64,000 nucleotides of DNA from Cupriavidus sp. P-10 (GCF_003402535.2 NZ_AP025170.1:1488001-1552000); one strand, 5' to 3'; shown: positions 25,978 through 34,914, counted from the stretch's first letter. Notes: generated by a model not told the origin, from the letters alone. A program made the numbers and translations.

Positions 25978-26628
25978 CTACAAGCCGCCGAGCGCGTTCA
26001 CGGTGAACGCCAGGATTCCCATGTTGAACAGGAACGCGGCCATGCAGTGCGCCAGCGCCACCTTGCGCATATGCGCGCCGTGGATAGTGATGTCCGACGT
26101 CTGGAACGTCATGCCCAGCGTGAAACTGAAATACAGGAAGTCCCAGTAGCTGGGCTCCCGCACGCCGGGCACCTCCAGCCCGCGCCGGTCGCCGGTGGGA
26201 GACTGCAGGTAGAAGAGATGCGCATAGTGCAGCGTGAAGACGGTATTGGCGAAGAGCCAGGACAGGATCAGCGTGGCGACGATCAGCGCGACATCCATCC
26301 AGTGTGGCGTCTCCGGGCGCGCGACCAGCGTGCCGATCGATACCAGGATGACCATCGACAGCAGCACGGTGATGGCCAGCAGCGCGGGCCGGTTGGCGTC
26401 GTTGAGCTCTGCGGTGCGCCGCATCGCGGCGGCATCGGCACGCAACAGCGGCAGTGCTGCGCCAAGGAAGACCAGGGCGGCGATATCGAAGCCGATCAGC
26501 AGCGCGATGCGCAGCTGCGCGCCGAGCGCTGCCGCGGCGCCGGTCGCGACGATCAGGATGGCGCCGCACACCAGGAAGCGCGGCGGCGCGAGGCGTTTGC
26601 CGATGGCAATGGAAGAAGGTGTGTGCAT
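25978..26628 (-). CDS. DUF1345 membrane protein
   Basis: A protein of 216 residues with about five transmembrane helices (near 18-38, 42-60, 84-104, 116-140 and 185-212). It carries the DUF1345 hallmark YWDFLYFSFTLGMTFQTSDI before the last helix. The family is widespread in Proteobacteria and Actinobacteria with no established function. The TFQTSD loop resembles ion-channel filter regions, which is only a resemblance. It stands 77 bp upstream of phnC in the same direction, but nothing links it to phosphonate use. Confidence 0.88.
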   Translation of the reverse strand: MHTPSSIAIGKRLAPPRFLVCGAILIVATGAAAALGAQLRIALLIGFDIAALVFLGAALPLLRADAAAMRRTAELNDANRPALLAITVLLSMVILVSIGTLVARPETPHWMDVALIVATLILSWLFANTVFTLHYAHLFYLQSPTGDRRGLEVPGVREPSYWDFLYFSFTLGMTFQTSDITIHGAHMRKVALAHCMAAFLFNMGILAFTVNALGGL

Positions 26629-26984
26629 GGCTGGAGCTGGTGTCCGTAATCAGGCCTTGACTGCCGGCGATCAAGCCGCGGGCGCGGCGGGAAATCGCAT
26701 ACCGACCAATCGGTCGCACATAGCCCTTGCGTCGCCATGTTGCGCCGCGACGCGCGAGCGCCGGCTGGCAGGGCAATGTGAGGATATGCAGCGGTCAGCC
26801 ATTCCGCATCTGGTATTGAACAGTCCCGGCTGACCGACTAAGATGGACTTTCGCGGCGCAAACGGTAAGCGCCGCCAGCCAGTCCCTCGCCCCGGCAACG
26901 ACGTCTGCACCACCAGACCGGCTTCCGGCGGCGTTAGCGCAGTCCCGTTGCAAGACACTACCCCTGTTTGCCGAGGAGACGCCT
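26629..26984. promoter_or_regulatory. Intergenic region with a TetR-type palindrome, no gene seen
   Basis: This 356-bp gap lies between divergent genes (DUF1345 and a small GTG-started gene). The sequence ACCGACCAATCGGTCGC at 26701-26717 contains the inverted arms CGACC and GGTCG around AATC, similar to many TetR-family operators. No TetR gene lies in the window. No coding frame with a ribosome site was found. Confidence 0.35.
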
Positions 26985-27206
26985 GTGCTGAGTCATCACG
27001 AGTTTGCCACCCTGGTCCTTGTCAACGACAGCATCGACCCGCCCGAACTGGAACGAACCGACGTGGAAGCGCTGCTCGCGCACCAGCTGATTACGCTGGA
27101 ACGGGTCGGGCCCAGCGTCAGCCGGCCGCAGGTCACGCTCCAGGGTTACCGTTTCCTCAAGGCGCTTGGGCGCATCCGGGCGAAAGAGCCTCGCGCCTGC
27201 CAGTGA
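26985..27206 (+). CDS. Small conserved-looking protein of unknown function
   Basis: A protein of 73 residues starting at GTG with a ribosome site GAGGAG 8 bp before it. It is acidic to neutral, mostly helical, without signal or membrane segment (MLSHHEFATLVLVNDS, DVEALLAHQLITLERV, VTLQGYRFLKALGRI). The repeated LLAHQLITLE and LQGYRFLKAL pattern suggests a small winged-helix-like or helical bundle protein. I do not recognise a family. It stands alone before the first Bug gene; coding is supported by the start context and balanced composition. Confidence 0.6.
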   Translation: MLSHHEFATLVLVNDSIDPPELERTDVEALLAHQLITLERVGPSVSRPQVTLQGYRFLKALGRIRAKEPRACQ

Positions 27207-27392
27207 CGCCCTGCCATGCGCGGCTTGCCGCCGCGGCATGCTTGCCAGTCCCCCGATGTCCGCCGTGCATTCGGTTTTGCCATATGGCCCTTTCGGGAAA
27301 TCCGGATAGCCAGCCGTAGCCTTGTCCTGCAATCTGGCGGCCGATCGATAACAGACCGGCGCGCAGGTGCCGGCAGCATGGAGACGGCAACG

Positions 27393-28403
27393 ATGGCGAC
27401 GCAAGCAATGCAGGTACAGGGCAAGGGCAAGGGTTGGCAATGGATGGTGGTCGGAGCGCTTGGCCTGGCGTTCGCCGGCGGGGTGCAGGCTGCGGATGCC
27501 TATCCGTCCAAGCCGATCACGCTGGTGGTGCCGTTCTCGGCAGGCGGGCCCACCGATGTCGTGTCGCGCGCACTCGGCCAGGCGATGTCCAAAGACCTGG
27601 GCCAGAGCGTGGTGGTGGAAAACCGCCTGGGCGCTGGCGGGACCGTCGGGGCGGCGTTCGTGGCGCGCGCGCAGCCGGATGGCTACACCATCCTGATCCA
27701 TCACAACGGCATGGCCACCGCGCCGGCGCTGTACAAGAAGCTGTCGTACAGCCCGCTGAAGGATTTTGAATATATCGGACAGGTTGCCGATGTGCCGATG
27801 ACGCTGCTCGGCCGCAAGGACCTGCCGCCGGCCAATGCGGCCGAACTGGTGAAGTACGTGTCGCAGAACAAGGACAAGGTGTCGCTGGCGAATGCCGGCC
27901 TCGGCGCCGTGTCGCAACTGTGCGGCCTGTTGTTCGAGGAAGCGTTGCACGTCAAGATGACCGCTGTCCCGTACCAGGGGACGGGGCCCGCGATGACGGC
28001 CCTGCTGGGCGGCCAGGTCGACCTGCTGTGCGACCAGACCACCTCCACGTTGCCGCATATCAACGCCAACCGCGTCAAGCTGTATGGCGTGACGACCCCC
28101 AATCGCATCAAGGCGCTGCCCAATGCGCCGACGCTGCAGGAGGGCGGATTGAAGGGCTTTTCCATGAAGGTCTGGCATGGTGTCTACGCGCCCAAGGGCA
28201 CGCCGCCGGCCGTGGTGGCGCGGCTGAACAAGGCATTGCAGCAGGCACTGAAGGATCCGGTGGTCGCCAAGCGCCTCGATGACCTGGGCGCCGAGATCGT
28301 GCCCGCCGACAAGCAGACGCCGGAGGGGCTGAAGACCTGGCTCAAGGCCGAAAGCGACAAGTGGCAGCCGCTGCTGAAGACGATGAAGATCGAGGCCGAC
28401 TGA
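27393..28403 (+). CDS. Bug-family (TTT) solute receptor 1
   Basis: A protein of 336 residues of the Bug/TctC periplasmic receptor family: signal region WQWMVVGALGLAFAGGVQAA, then YPSKPITLVVPFSAGGPTDV, the family ligand loop, and GLGAVSQLCGLLFEE in the second lobe. Bug receptors bind carboxylates or amides for tripartite tricarboxylate transporters, but most copies, as here, have no TctA/TctB genes nearby. An ATG at 27378 could add five residues. 27393 is preferred because a GGAG lies 9 bp before it. A strong hairpin 55 bp downstream ends the unit. Confidence 0.88.
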   Translation: MATQAMQVQGKGKGWQWMVVGALGLAFAGGVQAADAYPSKPITLVVPFSAGGPTDVVSRALGQAMSKDLGQSVVVENRLGAGGTVGAAFVARAQPDGYTILIHHNGMATAPALYKKLSYSPLKDFEYIGQVADVPMTLLGRKDLPPANAAELVKYVSQNKDKVSLANAGLGAVSQLCGLLFEEALHVKMTAVPYQGTGPAMTALLGGQVDLLCDQTTSTLPHINANRVKLYGVTTPNRIKALPNAPTLQEGGLKGFSMKVWHGVYAPKGTPPAVVARLNKALQQALKDPVVAKRLDDLGAEIVPADKQTPEGLKTWLKAESDKWQPLLKTMKIEAD

Positions 28404-28455
28404 GTCGGAGGCCGACTGAGCGCGCCCGGCCTCGGCCAGCGCACGCAGGCAACCA

Positions 28456-28494
28456 GCATGCCGCACGGCGAAAGCCGTGCGGCATGCTTGCATT
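28456..28494 (+). terminator. Rho-independent-type terminator after Bug gene 1
   Basis: A perfect 14-bp stem (GCATGCCGCACGGC pairing with GCCGTGCGGCATGC, 28456-28469 and 28474-28487) closes a GAAA loop. It is followed by a short T-rich stretch (TTGCATTT). It lies 52 bp after the stop of the first Bug gene and before the second. Confidence 0.75.
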
Positions 28495-28692
28495 TGCGGC
28501 CTGCCGAGGCCATGTTTGCGCCCACGGACCCATTACGGGTAAACACGGCAGTACAAGCCCCAGGCATGCCGGCGCGTGATGGCAGCAGCGGAATTTTCTA
28601 TTTCACCATCCGAAAGCTAGCTCGCTACCATCGTCTCAACGGGTGCCGCCATGCCGCGACACGCCTGACCATAACTACCCGTGGAAGAGACA

Positions 28693-29658
28693 ATGAAACG
28701 CTTGCTTGCCCAAGTGGGGATCGGTGCGCTCGTCGTATCCGGTGCGCCTGCCGATGCCGCTTATCCTGACCACCCCGTGCGCATGGTCGTCGGCTTTGCC
28801 GCCGGCGGCAGCACCGATGTCGTGGCGCGGCTGGTTGCCAACAAGCTTGGCGCGCTGCTCGGCCAGCCGATCGTGGTCGAGAACAAGGCCGGCGCCGGTG
28901 GCACCATCGCGACCGAGGCCGTGGCCAAGAGCCCGGCGGACGGCTACACGCTGCTGTTCGGCACCAGCTCGCATGCCATCAATGCCACGCTGTACAAGAA
29001 GCTGCCCTACGACTCGGTCAATGACCTGGTGCCGGTCTCCGTGGTCGCGGCCGTGCCGATGGTGCTGGCGGTGAACCCGTCGGTGAAGGCCAATACCGCG
29101 AAGGAGCTGGTCGAGGACATCAGGAAGAACCCCGGCAAATACAGCTACGGCTCGGCGGGCAAGGGCAGCGCGGTCCATATGGCGGTCGAGCTGCTGCAGT
29201 ACCAGGAGCACCTCAGCCTCACCCACGTGCCGTTCCGCGGTGCAAGCCAGGCGATCCAGTCAGTGATCTCGGGCGATGTGCAGTTCATCACCGATGGCGT
29301 GTCTACCGCCGCGCCGATGATCCAGTCGGGCCGGCTCAAGGCACTGGCGGTGACCACGTCGACGCGCTCCAGCGTGCTGCCGAACGTGCCAACGATGAAG
29401 GAGGCCGGCTATGGCAACTACGAGACGTCGCTGTGGAACATGGTGATGGTGCCGCGCGGCACGCCCGCCCCTGTCATCCACAAGATCAGCACAGCCTTGC
29501 AGGCGACCGTCAAGGATCCGGAGGTGCGCCAGCGTATGGAAAAGATCGGCGTGCAGCCGATCACCGATTCCACGCCGGACAAGGCGGCGAAATTCGTCCA
29601 GGCGGAAACGCGCCGCTGGGCCGAGGTGATCAAGGCGGCGAATATCGAACTCGACTGA
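28693..29658 (+). CDS. Bug-family (TTT) solute receptor 2
   Basis: A protein of 321 residues with a short Sec signal (MKRLLAQVGIGALVVSGAPA) and the Bug signature YPDHPVRMVVGFAAGGSTDV, then VVENKAGAGGTIATEAVAKS and the SYGSAGKGSAVHM ligand loop. The ATG at 28693 follows a GGAAGAGA ribosome site. It is separated from the first Bug gene by a terminator, so the two are independent units despite being tandem. No transporter membrane subunits are near. The ligand is unknown; members of this family bind carboxylates. Confidence 0.88.
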   Translation: MKRLLAQVGIGALVVSGAPADAAYPDHPVRMVVGFAAGGSTDVVARLVANKLGALLGQPIVVENKAGAGGTIATEAVAKSPADGYTLLFGTSSHAINATLYKKLPYDSVNDLVPVSVVAAVPMVLAVNPSVKANTAKELVEDIRKNPGKYSYGSAGKGSAVHMAVELLQYQEHLSLTHVPFRGASQAIQSVISGDVQFITDGVSTAAPMIQSGRLKALAVTTSTRSSVLPNVPTMKEAGYGNYETSLWNMVMVPRGTPAPVIHKISTALQATVKDPEVRQRMEKIGVQPITDSTPDKAAKFVQAETRRWAEVIKAANIELD

Positions 29659-29713
29659 CGGGGGGTAATGTCGGGCGTCCACCGAAGCCGGGGCAGGTTC
29701 CGGTTGGCGTGAG

Positions 29714-29731
29714 GCGATAGCCTTCTATCGC
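29714..29731. terminator. Possible hairpin between convergent genes
   Basis: GCGATAG pairs with CTATCGC around a CCTT loop. It lies between the stop of Bug gene 2 and the stop of the convergent ceramidase-like gene. No T-tract follows on the plus strand, so its terminator role is uncertain. Confidence 0.3.
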
Positions 29732-29810
29732 ATGCCAGCCGCGCACGACCAGCGGTGCATGGCAGGCGGGAGCGGACAAAGCGATTCAATCGCCAAAGGG
29801 CAGCTTGATT

Positions 29811-30614
29811 CTAGGCCGCAGCAGTTCCTTCCTCCACGATGCGGCGCCGTTTCAGCCGAAGCACGACGCCATAGACGGCCAGCGCTGCGATGACGTGCTT
29901 GAGGGTGTGTCCGCTGACCAGTCCCGTCAGCGCAGCGATCTGGTGGTCCAGTACATCGCAAACCAGTGCCAGCACATAGCAGCCGGTGATGGCCAGCACG
30001 TCCCGGTCGCCCGTGTAGCGCGGTGCATAGAGGCAGAGCAGCAGCGGTACCACCAGAATGGCGCAGGCCTGGACCAGGAGGTAAGGGCGCAGGTCGCCGC
30101 TGCCGCGGGCTTCGCTCCATGCCCAGTAGCCGACGCTGGCCGGCCCCACGATCAGCAGCAGCGGCAGCAGCCGCAAGCCGGCCTTCAGGCTGGCGCGCTC
30201 GCACACGTTGGCGCCCAGCCAGGCCATCAGCGCGAGTGCCAGCGGAGCGCGGTCCCACACCAGCCGCTGGTTGTCCGGTGCCAGGTGGTAATAGCCCGAG
30301 CCCAGGCCCACGAGGAATACGGCCAGAAAAAGCACCCGGTAAGGCCAGGCTTCGGCCGGAGCGATAAACGCGCGGCTGGCAGCGGTGACGCCCAGATAGC
30401 GCAGGCCGGCCGCGCCCGCGAGCAGGAACAGCAGGTTCGAGCCGATGTCGAGGCAATGGGGCGTGCCGAAGCAGACGTAGGGGTCGGCAAAACGATGATA
30501 TTGCGGCGGCTGCGCGATGCGCGGCACCAGCCAGGCCCCGGCGGCCATGGCCGCCACCAGCAACCAGACCCCGGCGGCCCTGGCGGCAGGGCGGGCTTGC
30601 CGGCAGGCGCGCAT
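29811..30614 (-). CDS. CREST-superfamily membrane hydrolase, alkaline ceramidase-like
   Basis: A protein of 267 residues with about seven transmembrane helices. Residues typical of the alkaline ceramidase/PAQR/Per1 (CREST) metal-hydrolase superfamily are present: GSGYYHLAPDNQRLVWDRAP in the middle (His, and an Asp a few residues on) and SGHTLKHVIAALAVY near the C-terminus (two His). An upstream motif CFGTPHCLDIGSNLLF fits the first helix. CREST enzymes hydrolyse amide bonds of lipids with a Zn2+ held by three His. The start at 30612-30614 has a GAAGAGAG ribosome site. Bacterial substrates are not known to me. The gene stands alone. Confidence 0.72.
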   Translation of the reverse strand: MRACRQARPAARAAGVWLLVAAMAAGAWLVPRIAQPPQYHRFADPYVCFGTPHCLDIGSNLLFLLAGAAGLRYLGVTAASRAFIAPAEAWPYRVLFLAVFLVGLGSGYYHLAPDNQRLVWDRAPLALALMAWLGANVCERASLKAGLRLLPLLLIVGPASVGYWAWSEARGSGDLRPYLLVQACAILVVPLLLCLYAPRYTGDRDVLAITGCYVLALVCDVLDHQIAALTGLVSGHTLKHVIAALAVYGVVLRLKRRRIVEEGTAAA

Positions 30615-30788
30615 GATGGCTCTCTTCAGCTCGTTGGCATCCGTGACTGCAATGCAGGTTACGACGGTAGCACGATCTGGGCGCGACAAGATTCAATCGC
30701 CGCCGCGCACTGGCCGTTCGTGCCGAGGGACGTAGTGATTGCTACATCGCCGGTCCGTGTAGCCGCGCTTGCCGATGAAACATCGCGC

Positions 30789-32012
30789 TCAGTCCGTGCA
30801 CTGCTGGATGAACTGCGTAATGGCCGGCAGGATGGATTGCCGGAAGCCCTGGCCGGCGAACGTCCCATAGTGGCCCACGCCGTCAACGACCAGGTGTGCG
30901 CGCCTGTCGGCGGCAAGGCCTGGGCAGAGTGCGTGGGCCGCTTCGGTCTGGCCCCGGCCGGTGATGTCATCCTCGCCGCCTTCGATGGTCAGCAGCGAAA
31001 CATTCGTGATTGCCTCGGGGTGGACACGGCGCTGGCCGATTTCCATGCAGCCGCGGCACAGGTGATGCTCAAGGAAGACCTTCTGGATGGTTTCCAGATA
31101 GTACTCGGCCGGCACGTCAAGCACGGCGTTGTACTCGTCATAGAACTGGCGATGCCTGGCGGCTTCGTGCTGCCTGCCATCGACCAGGTGGCAGTAATAG
31201 TCAAGGTGAGCACCAGCGTGGCGTGCGACGTTCATCGAGATAAAGCCCGCAAGCTGCAGGAAGCCGGGATAGACCCGGCGCCCCCGTCCGGGGTAGCTGT
31301 CGGGTACCCGTTCGATGACATTCGACTCGAACCATGACAACGGATATTTCTGCGCGAACTGGTCGACCGCAGTCGGGCTGACGCGGGTGTCGATCGGCGC
31401 GGCGATAAGCGTCATGGAGCGGGGCTGGGCGTGCTCGTTGTCCTCGGCCATCTGCGCGACCGCACAGAGCAGCGGGACGCCCGGCTGGCATACCGCTACC
31501 ACATGCGTGCCGGCGCCGAGGTATCGCATGAACTGCTTGAGGTAGTCGACATAGCTGCCAAGGTCGAAGTCGCCGGCGTGAAGTGGGACCAGGCGCGCAT
31601 CGGCCCAGTCGGTGATGTAGACATCATGCTCGGCCAGCAATGCTTCGACCGTCGGGCGCAGCAGCGTGGCGTAGTGGCCCGAGAGCGGCGCCACCAGCAG
31701 CACACGGGGACCGGGGCTCGGCATGTCCTTCCTGAAATGCAGCAGCCGGCAGAAGGGCGCCTCAATCAGCACGGTCTCGGTGACAGCCACCCGTTGCCCA
31801 CACGCGATGACGTGGTCGATGGCGAAGCCAGGTTTCCCGTAGGACTTGGTCAGACGCGTGAATAAATCAAGCGCGGCGCCGGCCTCGCGCATCCCTGGCA
31901 CCCACGCGAGGGACTCGCCCCAGAAACCGACTGCACGCTGGCCTGCCTCGATCATGGCCCCGAGCGGCCCGACCGACTGCAGCGTGAGTTCACGCAGAGC
32001 ATAGAGCGCCAT
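30789..32012 (-). CDS. phaZ: Intracellular polyhydroxyalkanoate depolymerase
   Basis: A protein of 407 residues resembling the intracellular PhaZ of Cupriavidus necator along its length: FCRLLHFRKD, VLLVAPLSGHYATLLRPTVE, VYITDWADARLVPL, the nucleophile region VVAVCQPGVP with Cys175 in place of a lipase serine, VYPGFLQLAGFISMN, FYDEYNAVLD, and GVGHYGTF with the likely catalytic His. It mobilises stored PHB granules in the cytoplasm. An ATG 36 bp further upstream is possible. The start at 32010-32012 is preferred because GGGG precedes it and the N-terminus then matches the family start. Its 5' side faces a long non-coding stretch. Confidence 0.9.
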   Translation of the reverse strand: MALYALRELTLQSVGPLGAMIEAGQRAVGFWGESLAWVPGMREAGAALDLFTRLTKSYGKPGFAIDHVIACGQRVAVTETVLIEAPFCRLLHFRKDMPSPGPRVLLVAPLSGHYATLLRPTVEALLAEHDVYITDWADARLVPLHAGDFDLGSYVDYLKQFMRYLGAGTHVVAVCQPGVPLLCAVAQMAEDNEHAQPRSMTLIAAPIDTRVSPTAVDQFAQKYPLSWFESNVIERVPDSYPGRGRRVYPGFLQLAGFISMNVARHAGAHLDYYCHLVDGRQHEAARHRQFYDEYNAVLDVPAEYYLETIQKVFLEHHLCRGCMEIGQRRVHPEAITNVSLLTIEGGEDDITGRGQTEAAHALCPGLAADRRAHLVVDGVGHYGTFAGQGFRQSILPAITQFIQQCTD

Positions 32013-32651
32013 GGCAATCCCCGTCTTCTGAAAAAATGGTTGCTGCATTGTTCCGAGGCCGGGAGCTGCAAACCGCGCGTGGCCTCTTGCTGGCGCGATG
32101 CCGCGATCGCTTCAGCGCACAGGGTGCGCCGGACAGCGGCAGGACCGACTTCGTTCAAGGTGGACGGGCGGGCGGCAGGCTTGTAACGCGGCTCGGCCGG
32201 AGGGAGGTGGGCAGTGCGCCGCGAGGTGCCGCGCACGGCCAAGGTGTCGTCGATGCCGAATTGCCTGGGCGCGGGTAGCGTGCGCCTTGCCGGGACGGCT
32301 GGTCCGGCAGCTGCGGCCGGATGCAAGCGCACGGCTCAGGCCGCACGCGAATCGATTGGAATGCTGCATGACGTCCCCACGACTCAGGGCTACCGGCATT
32401 GCGTCGCAATACCGGTGCAACAACATGCATTTAAGTTACGCGATTTACATTCAGTAACATATTCGATCTAACCCTACTGCAACGCCTTGCATGCTTTTTC
32501 TCGGGGAAAGTGACTCGGGTGACATCGCTTGTTCGCAACTCGGATTCAAGGGTTCTCGCGAAGTGATGCTTGAATTCCAATGCGCTGCTGCAGCTAGCGC
32601 TGGCTGCCGTGCAATTTGTAAATCTTTGCAAACAGGGGGCCTGTTGCTGGG
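32013..32651. promoter_or_regulatory. Gene-free region with a 25-bp palindrome upstream of phaZ
   Basis: No open frame in these 639 bp shows family-like sequence. A near-perfect palindrome lies at 32392-32416: ACCGGCATTGCG, a central T, then CGCAATACCGGT (one mismatch in twelve). A second dyad, TGCAA-N11-TTGCA, lies at 32610-32630. Both look like regulator sites, the first about 380 bp upstream of phaZ. An unannotated small RNA is possible. Confidence 0.45.
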
Positions 32652-33581
32652 TCAGTCACTGATCCACGTTGCCCCCGGCCAGGCGCCATCGAGCACCAGC
32701 CGCTTCATCAGCGCGACCAGTTCCGCGGCAGCGAAACTGGTCGCGGGCGTCAGCCGCCGTGTGGCGGCGTGGGCCAGCACGATGCGCCGGGCGAGGTTCG
32801 GCGAGACGACCGGCGCGCCCGCAAGGACGCCATCCTCCATCTCTCCCGAAACCGCCGAACTCGGCAGCACGGTAAAACCGAAGCCCTTCGCCACGAGGTT
32901 CTTCTGCACCGCCAGCGAGTTGGTTTCGACGGCGATGGTCGGGCTGAACCCCGCCACTGCGCACGCATGCTCCACCACGCTGCGCAGCCCGTGCGGGGCA
33001 TTGGGCAGGATCAGGGGCAGGTCGCGCAGGCGCTCGACGGTCTCGTCCTCGCCGGGCGACAGGCTGCCGGCCGGTCCGATCAGGTAAAGCTGTTCATCGA
33101 GCAGCGGCTCCACCTGCAGGCCGGGGGACGCCTTGGTGTCGTAGAGCAGGGCGACCTCGACGTCGCCAGCCTCCAGCCACTGCAGCAGGTTGCCCGCATA
33201 GCCCACGTTGAGGCGTATTCCGAGTTGCGGGTGCCTGGCCTTGACGGTCGCGACCAGTTCGGCCGCAAGCAGCTCGCAAGTGCTGGGAAGCAGCCCGATC
33301 ACCGCGGTGCCTGAAATCGCGCCTGCCGCCGGCTTGATTTCCGCACGGGCCCGGTCGAGTTCCTGCAGCGCCCGGCGTCCGTATTCGACCAGGGTGCGGC
33401 CCGCGTCGGTCAGGACCATGCCATGGCGCTCGCGCTCGAACAGCTCGACGCCCAGTTCTTCCTCAAGCAGGCGCACATGCCGCGACACGGCAGGCTGCAC
33501 GATGCGCAGCAACTCGGCCGCCTTGGTGGCGCTGCCGGTCTCGGCGATGGCTAACAGGGCGCGCAGTTGCTTGATGTCCAT
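32652..33581 (-). CDS. LysR-family regulator of the TPP decarboxylase operon
   Basis: A LysR-type regulator of 309 residues with N-terminal HTH (MDIKQLRALLAIAETGSATK, LLRIVQPAVSRHVRLLEEEL) and a two-lobe effector domain. It is divergent from the two-subunit TPP enzyme and aldehyde dehydrogenase genes. A textbook LysR site, ATTG-N7-CAAT, lies in the shared 145-bp spacer. It most likely activates that operon in response to its substrate. Confidence 0.9.
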   Translation of the reverse strand: MDIKQLRALLAIAETGSATKAAELLRIVQPAVSRHVRLLEEELGVELFERERHGMVLTDAGRTLVEYGRRALQELDRARAEIKPAAGAISGTAVIGLLPSTCELLAAELVATVKARHPQLGIRLNVGYAGNLLQWLEAGDVEVALLYDTKASPGLQVEPLLDEQLYLIGPAGSLSPGEDETVERLRDLPLILPNAPHGLRSVVEHACAVAGFSPTIAVETNSLAVQKNLVAKGFGFTVLPSSAVSGEMEDGVLAGAPVVSPNLARRIVLAHAATRRLTPATSFAAAELVALMKRLVLDGAWPGATWISD

Positions 33582-33617
33582 GCGTCGGGGAGTGGCTGGT
33601 TGGCATGCAGGTTTGTG

Positions 33618-33632
33618 ATTGCAGGCATCAAT
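33618..33632. promoter_or_regulatory. LysR-type box ATTG-N7-CAAT
   Basis: ATTGCAGGCATCAAT is a perfect 4-bp dyad around seven bases, with the T-N11-A core that LysR regulators bind. It lies 37-51 bp before the LysR start and 95-109 bp before the TPP enzyme gene, the usual place for the recognition site. Confidence 0.55.
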
Positions 33633-33726
33633 TTATTGTATTTCATGGCGCCAGCTAATCAACTCTATGATAGCAAACGTTCCCGCCGCAGTTCTCCATG
33701 TCGCAATTCTCTATCCATGTCCCGCT

Positions 33727-34260
33727 ATGACTACTCCCCACGCTGACCCCCTTGCCTGGCAGGAAGACATCTTCCAGGCCCTCAAGCAAAACGACATTCG
33801 CCAGGTGGCCTACGTGCCGGATGCCGGCCACTCGCATGTGATCCGGCGCGCCAGGGCCGATCCTGATATCCGTGACGTGGTGCTGACCACCGAGGAAGAA
33901 GGTGTTGGCGTCGTCAGCGGCGCCTGGCTGGGCGGCCAGCGCGCCGTGCTGCTGATGCAGAGCAGCGGAGTCGGCAACTGCGTGAACATGTTCTCGCTGC
34001 TGGGAAGCTGCCAGTTCCCGTTCTTCACGCTGGTCACCATGCGCGGCGAGTACGCCGAGTTCAATCCCTGGCAAAACCCGATGGGCCTGGCTACCCAGCA
34101 GGCGCTGGAGCTGATGGGGATCACCGTCTACCGCGTGAACTCGCCGGAAGACGCCGCCGAGCTGGTCGACGCCGGCCTGGCCTCTGCCTTCGACGCTGGC
34201 AACCGCGTTGCCGTTCTCCTGTCCCAGAGCCTGATCGGCCGCAAAAAGTGGATGCGCTAA
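33727..34260 (+). CDS. TPP-dependent decarboxylase, PYR-domain (alpha) subunit
   Basis: A protein of 177 residues that forms only the pyrimidine-binding half of a TPP enzyme: VAYVPDAGHSHVIRRA, then VVLTTEEEGVGVVSGAWLGG with the conserved Glu that activates TPP, and LLMQSSGVGNCVN. The partner half is the next gene. Such split enzymes include sulfopyruvate decarboxylase (ComDE) and phosphonopyruvate decarboxylase-like proteins. They decarboxylate a 2-oxo acid to an aldehyde. The ATG at 33727 was chosen over an upstream in-frame start because family-like sequence starts there. First gene of the three-gene operon under the divergent LysR. Confidence 0.85.
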   Translation: MTTPHADPLAWQEDIFQALKQNDIRQVAYVPDAGHSHVIRRARADPDIRDVVLTTEEEGVGVVSGAWLGGQRAVLLMQSSGVGNCVNMFSLLGSCQFPFFTLVTMRGEYAEFNPWQNPMGLATQQALELMGITVYRVNSPEDAAELVDAGLASAFDAGNRVAVLLSQSLIGRKKWMR

Positions 34261-34264
34261 ACCC

Positions 34265-34870
34265 ATGACTACCTCGACCTCCAAGCACGCCCATCCCGGC
34301 CTTGACCGCCGCAAGTTCGTCGCCGAACTGCTCAAGCAATTTCCTGACGCCCTCGTCGTCACCGGCCTCGGCTCGCCTTCGTACGACGTGTTTGCCGCCG
34401 GCGACCGCCCTGGCAACTTCTACCTGTGGGGGGCGATGGGCGGCTCCACCTCGCTGGCGCTGGGCCTGGCCATCGCGCAGCCGGAAAAGACGGTGATCGC
34501 CATCACCGGCGACGGCGAGCAGCTGATGGGCATCGGCAGCCTGGCTACGGCCGCGGCGCAAGGGCAGAAGAACCTGAATATCATCATCCTGGACAACGGC
34601 CACTTCGGCGAGACCGGCATGCAGCAGAGCCACACCAGCCTGGGTACCAACCTGGCCCAGGTGGCGAAGGCCGTCGGTGTGCCGACCACGCTGGAAATCA
34701 CGGATATCGAGCAAGTGGAACAGCTCGCACACCAGATCAGGAAGGCCGACGGCATGACCGTGGCGCAGGTCTATATCTCGACGGACGAGCCGCAGCGCGC
34801 ACTGCCGCCGCGCGATGGCACTTACGTCAAGAACCGCTTTCGCCAGCATCTCGGCTTCGCACCGTTCTAG
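34265..34870 (+). CDS. TPP-dependent decarboxylase, PP-domain (beta) subunit
   Basis: A protein of 201 residues forming the diphosphate-binding half of a split TPP enzyme. The Mg/TPP motif is ITGDGEQLMGIGSLATAAAQ followed by IIILDNGHFGETGM (the GDG...N pattern), with WGAMGGSTSLALGLA before it. Together with the alpha subunit, 4 bp upstream, it makes a 2-oxo acid decarboxylase. The following aldehyde dehydrogenase would take the aldehyde product. The substrate is unknown. Sulfopyruvate, phosphonopyruvate or a simpler 2-oxo acid are all compatible with the fold. Confidence 0.85.
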   Translation: MTTSTSKHAHPGLDRRKFVAELLKQFPDALVVTGLGSPSYDVFAAGDRPGNFYLWGAMGGSTSLALGLAIAQPEKTVIAITGDGEQLMGIGSLATAAAQGQKNLNIIILDNGHFGETGMQQSHTSLGTNLAQVAKAVGVPTTLEITDIEQVEQLAHQIRKADGMTVAQVYISTDEPQRALPPRDGTYVKNRFRQHLGFAPF

Positions 34871-34914
34871 CCTGCCTACCCGAACCAGAATTCGAACCCG
34901 GACCGCATCGCGCC

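Noticed and set aside
33727..34870. Phosphonopyruvate decarboxylase as part of phosphonate biosynthesis
   Set aside because: No PEP mutase or other biosynthetic gene is present. The C-P lyase locus 8 kb away is for breakdown, and the adjacent genes are a LysR and an aldehyde dehydrogenase.
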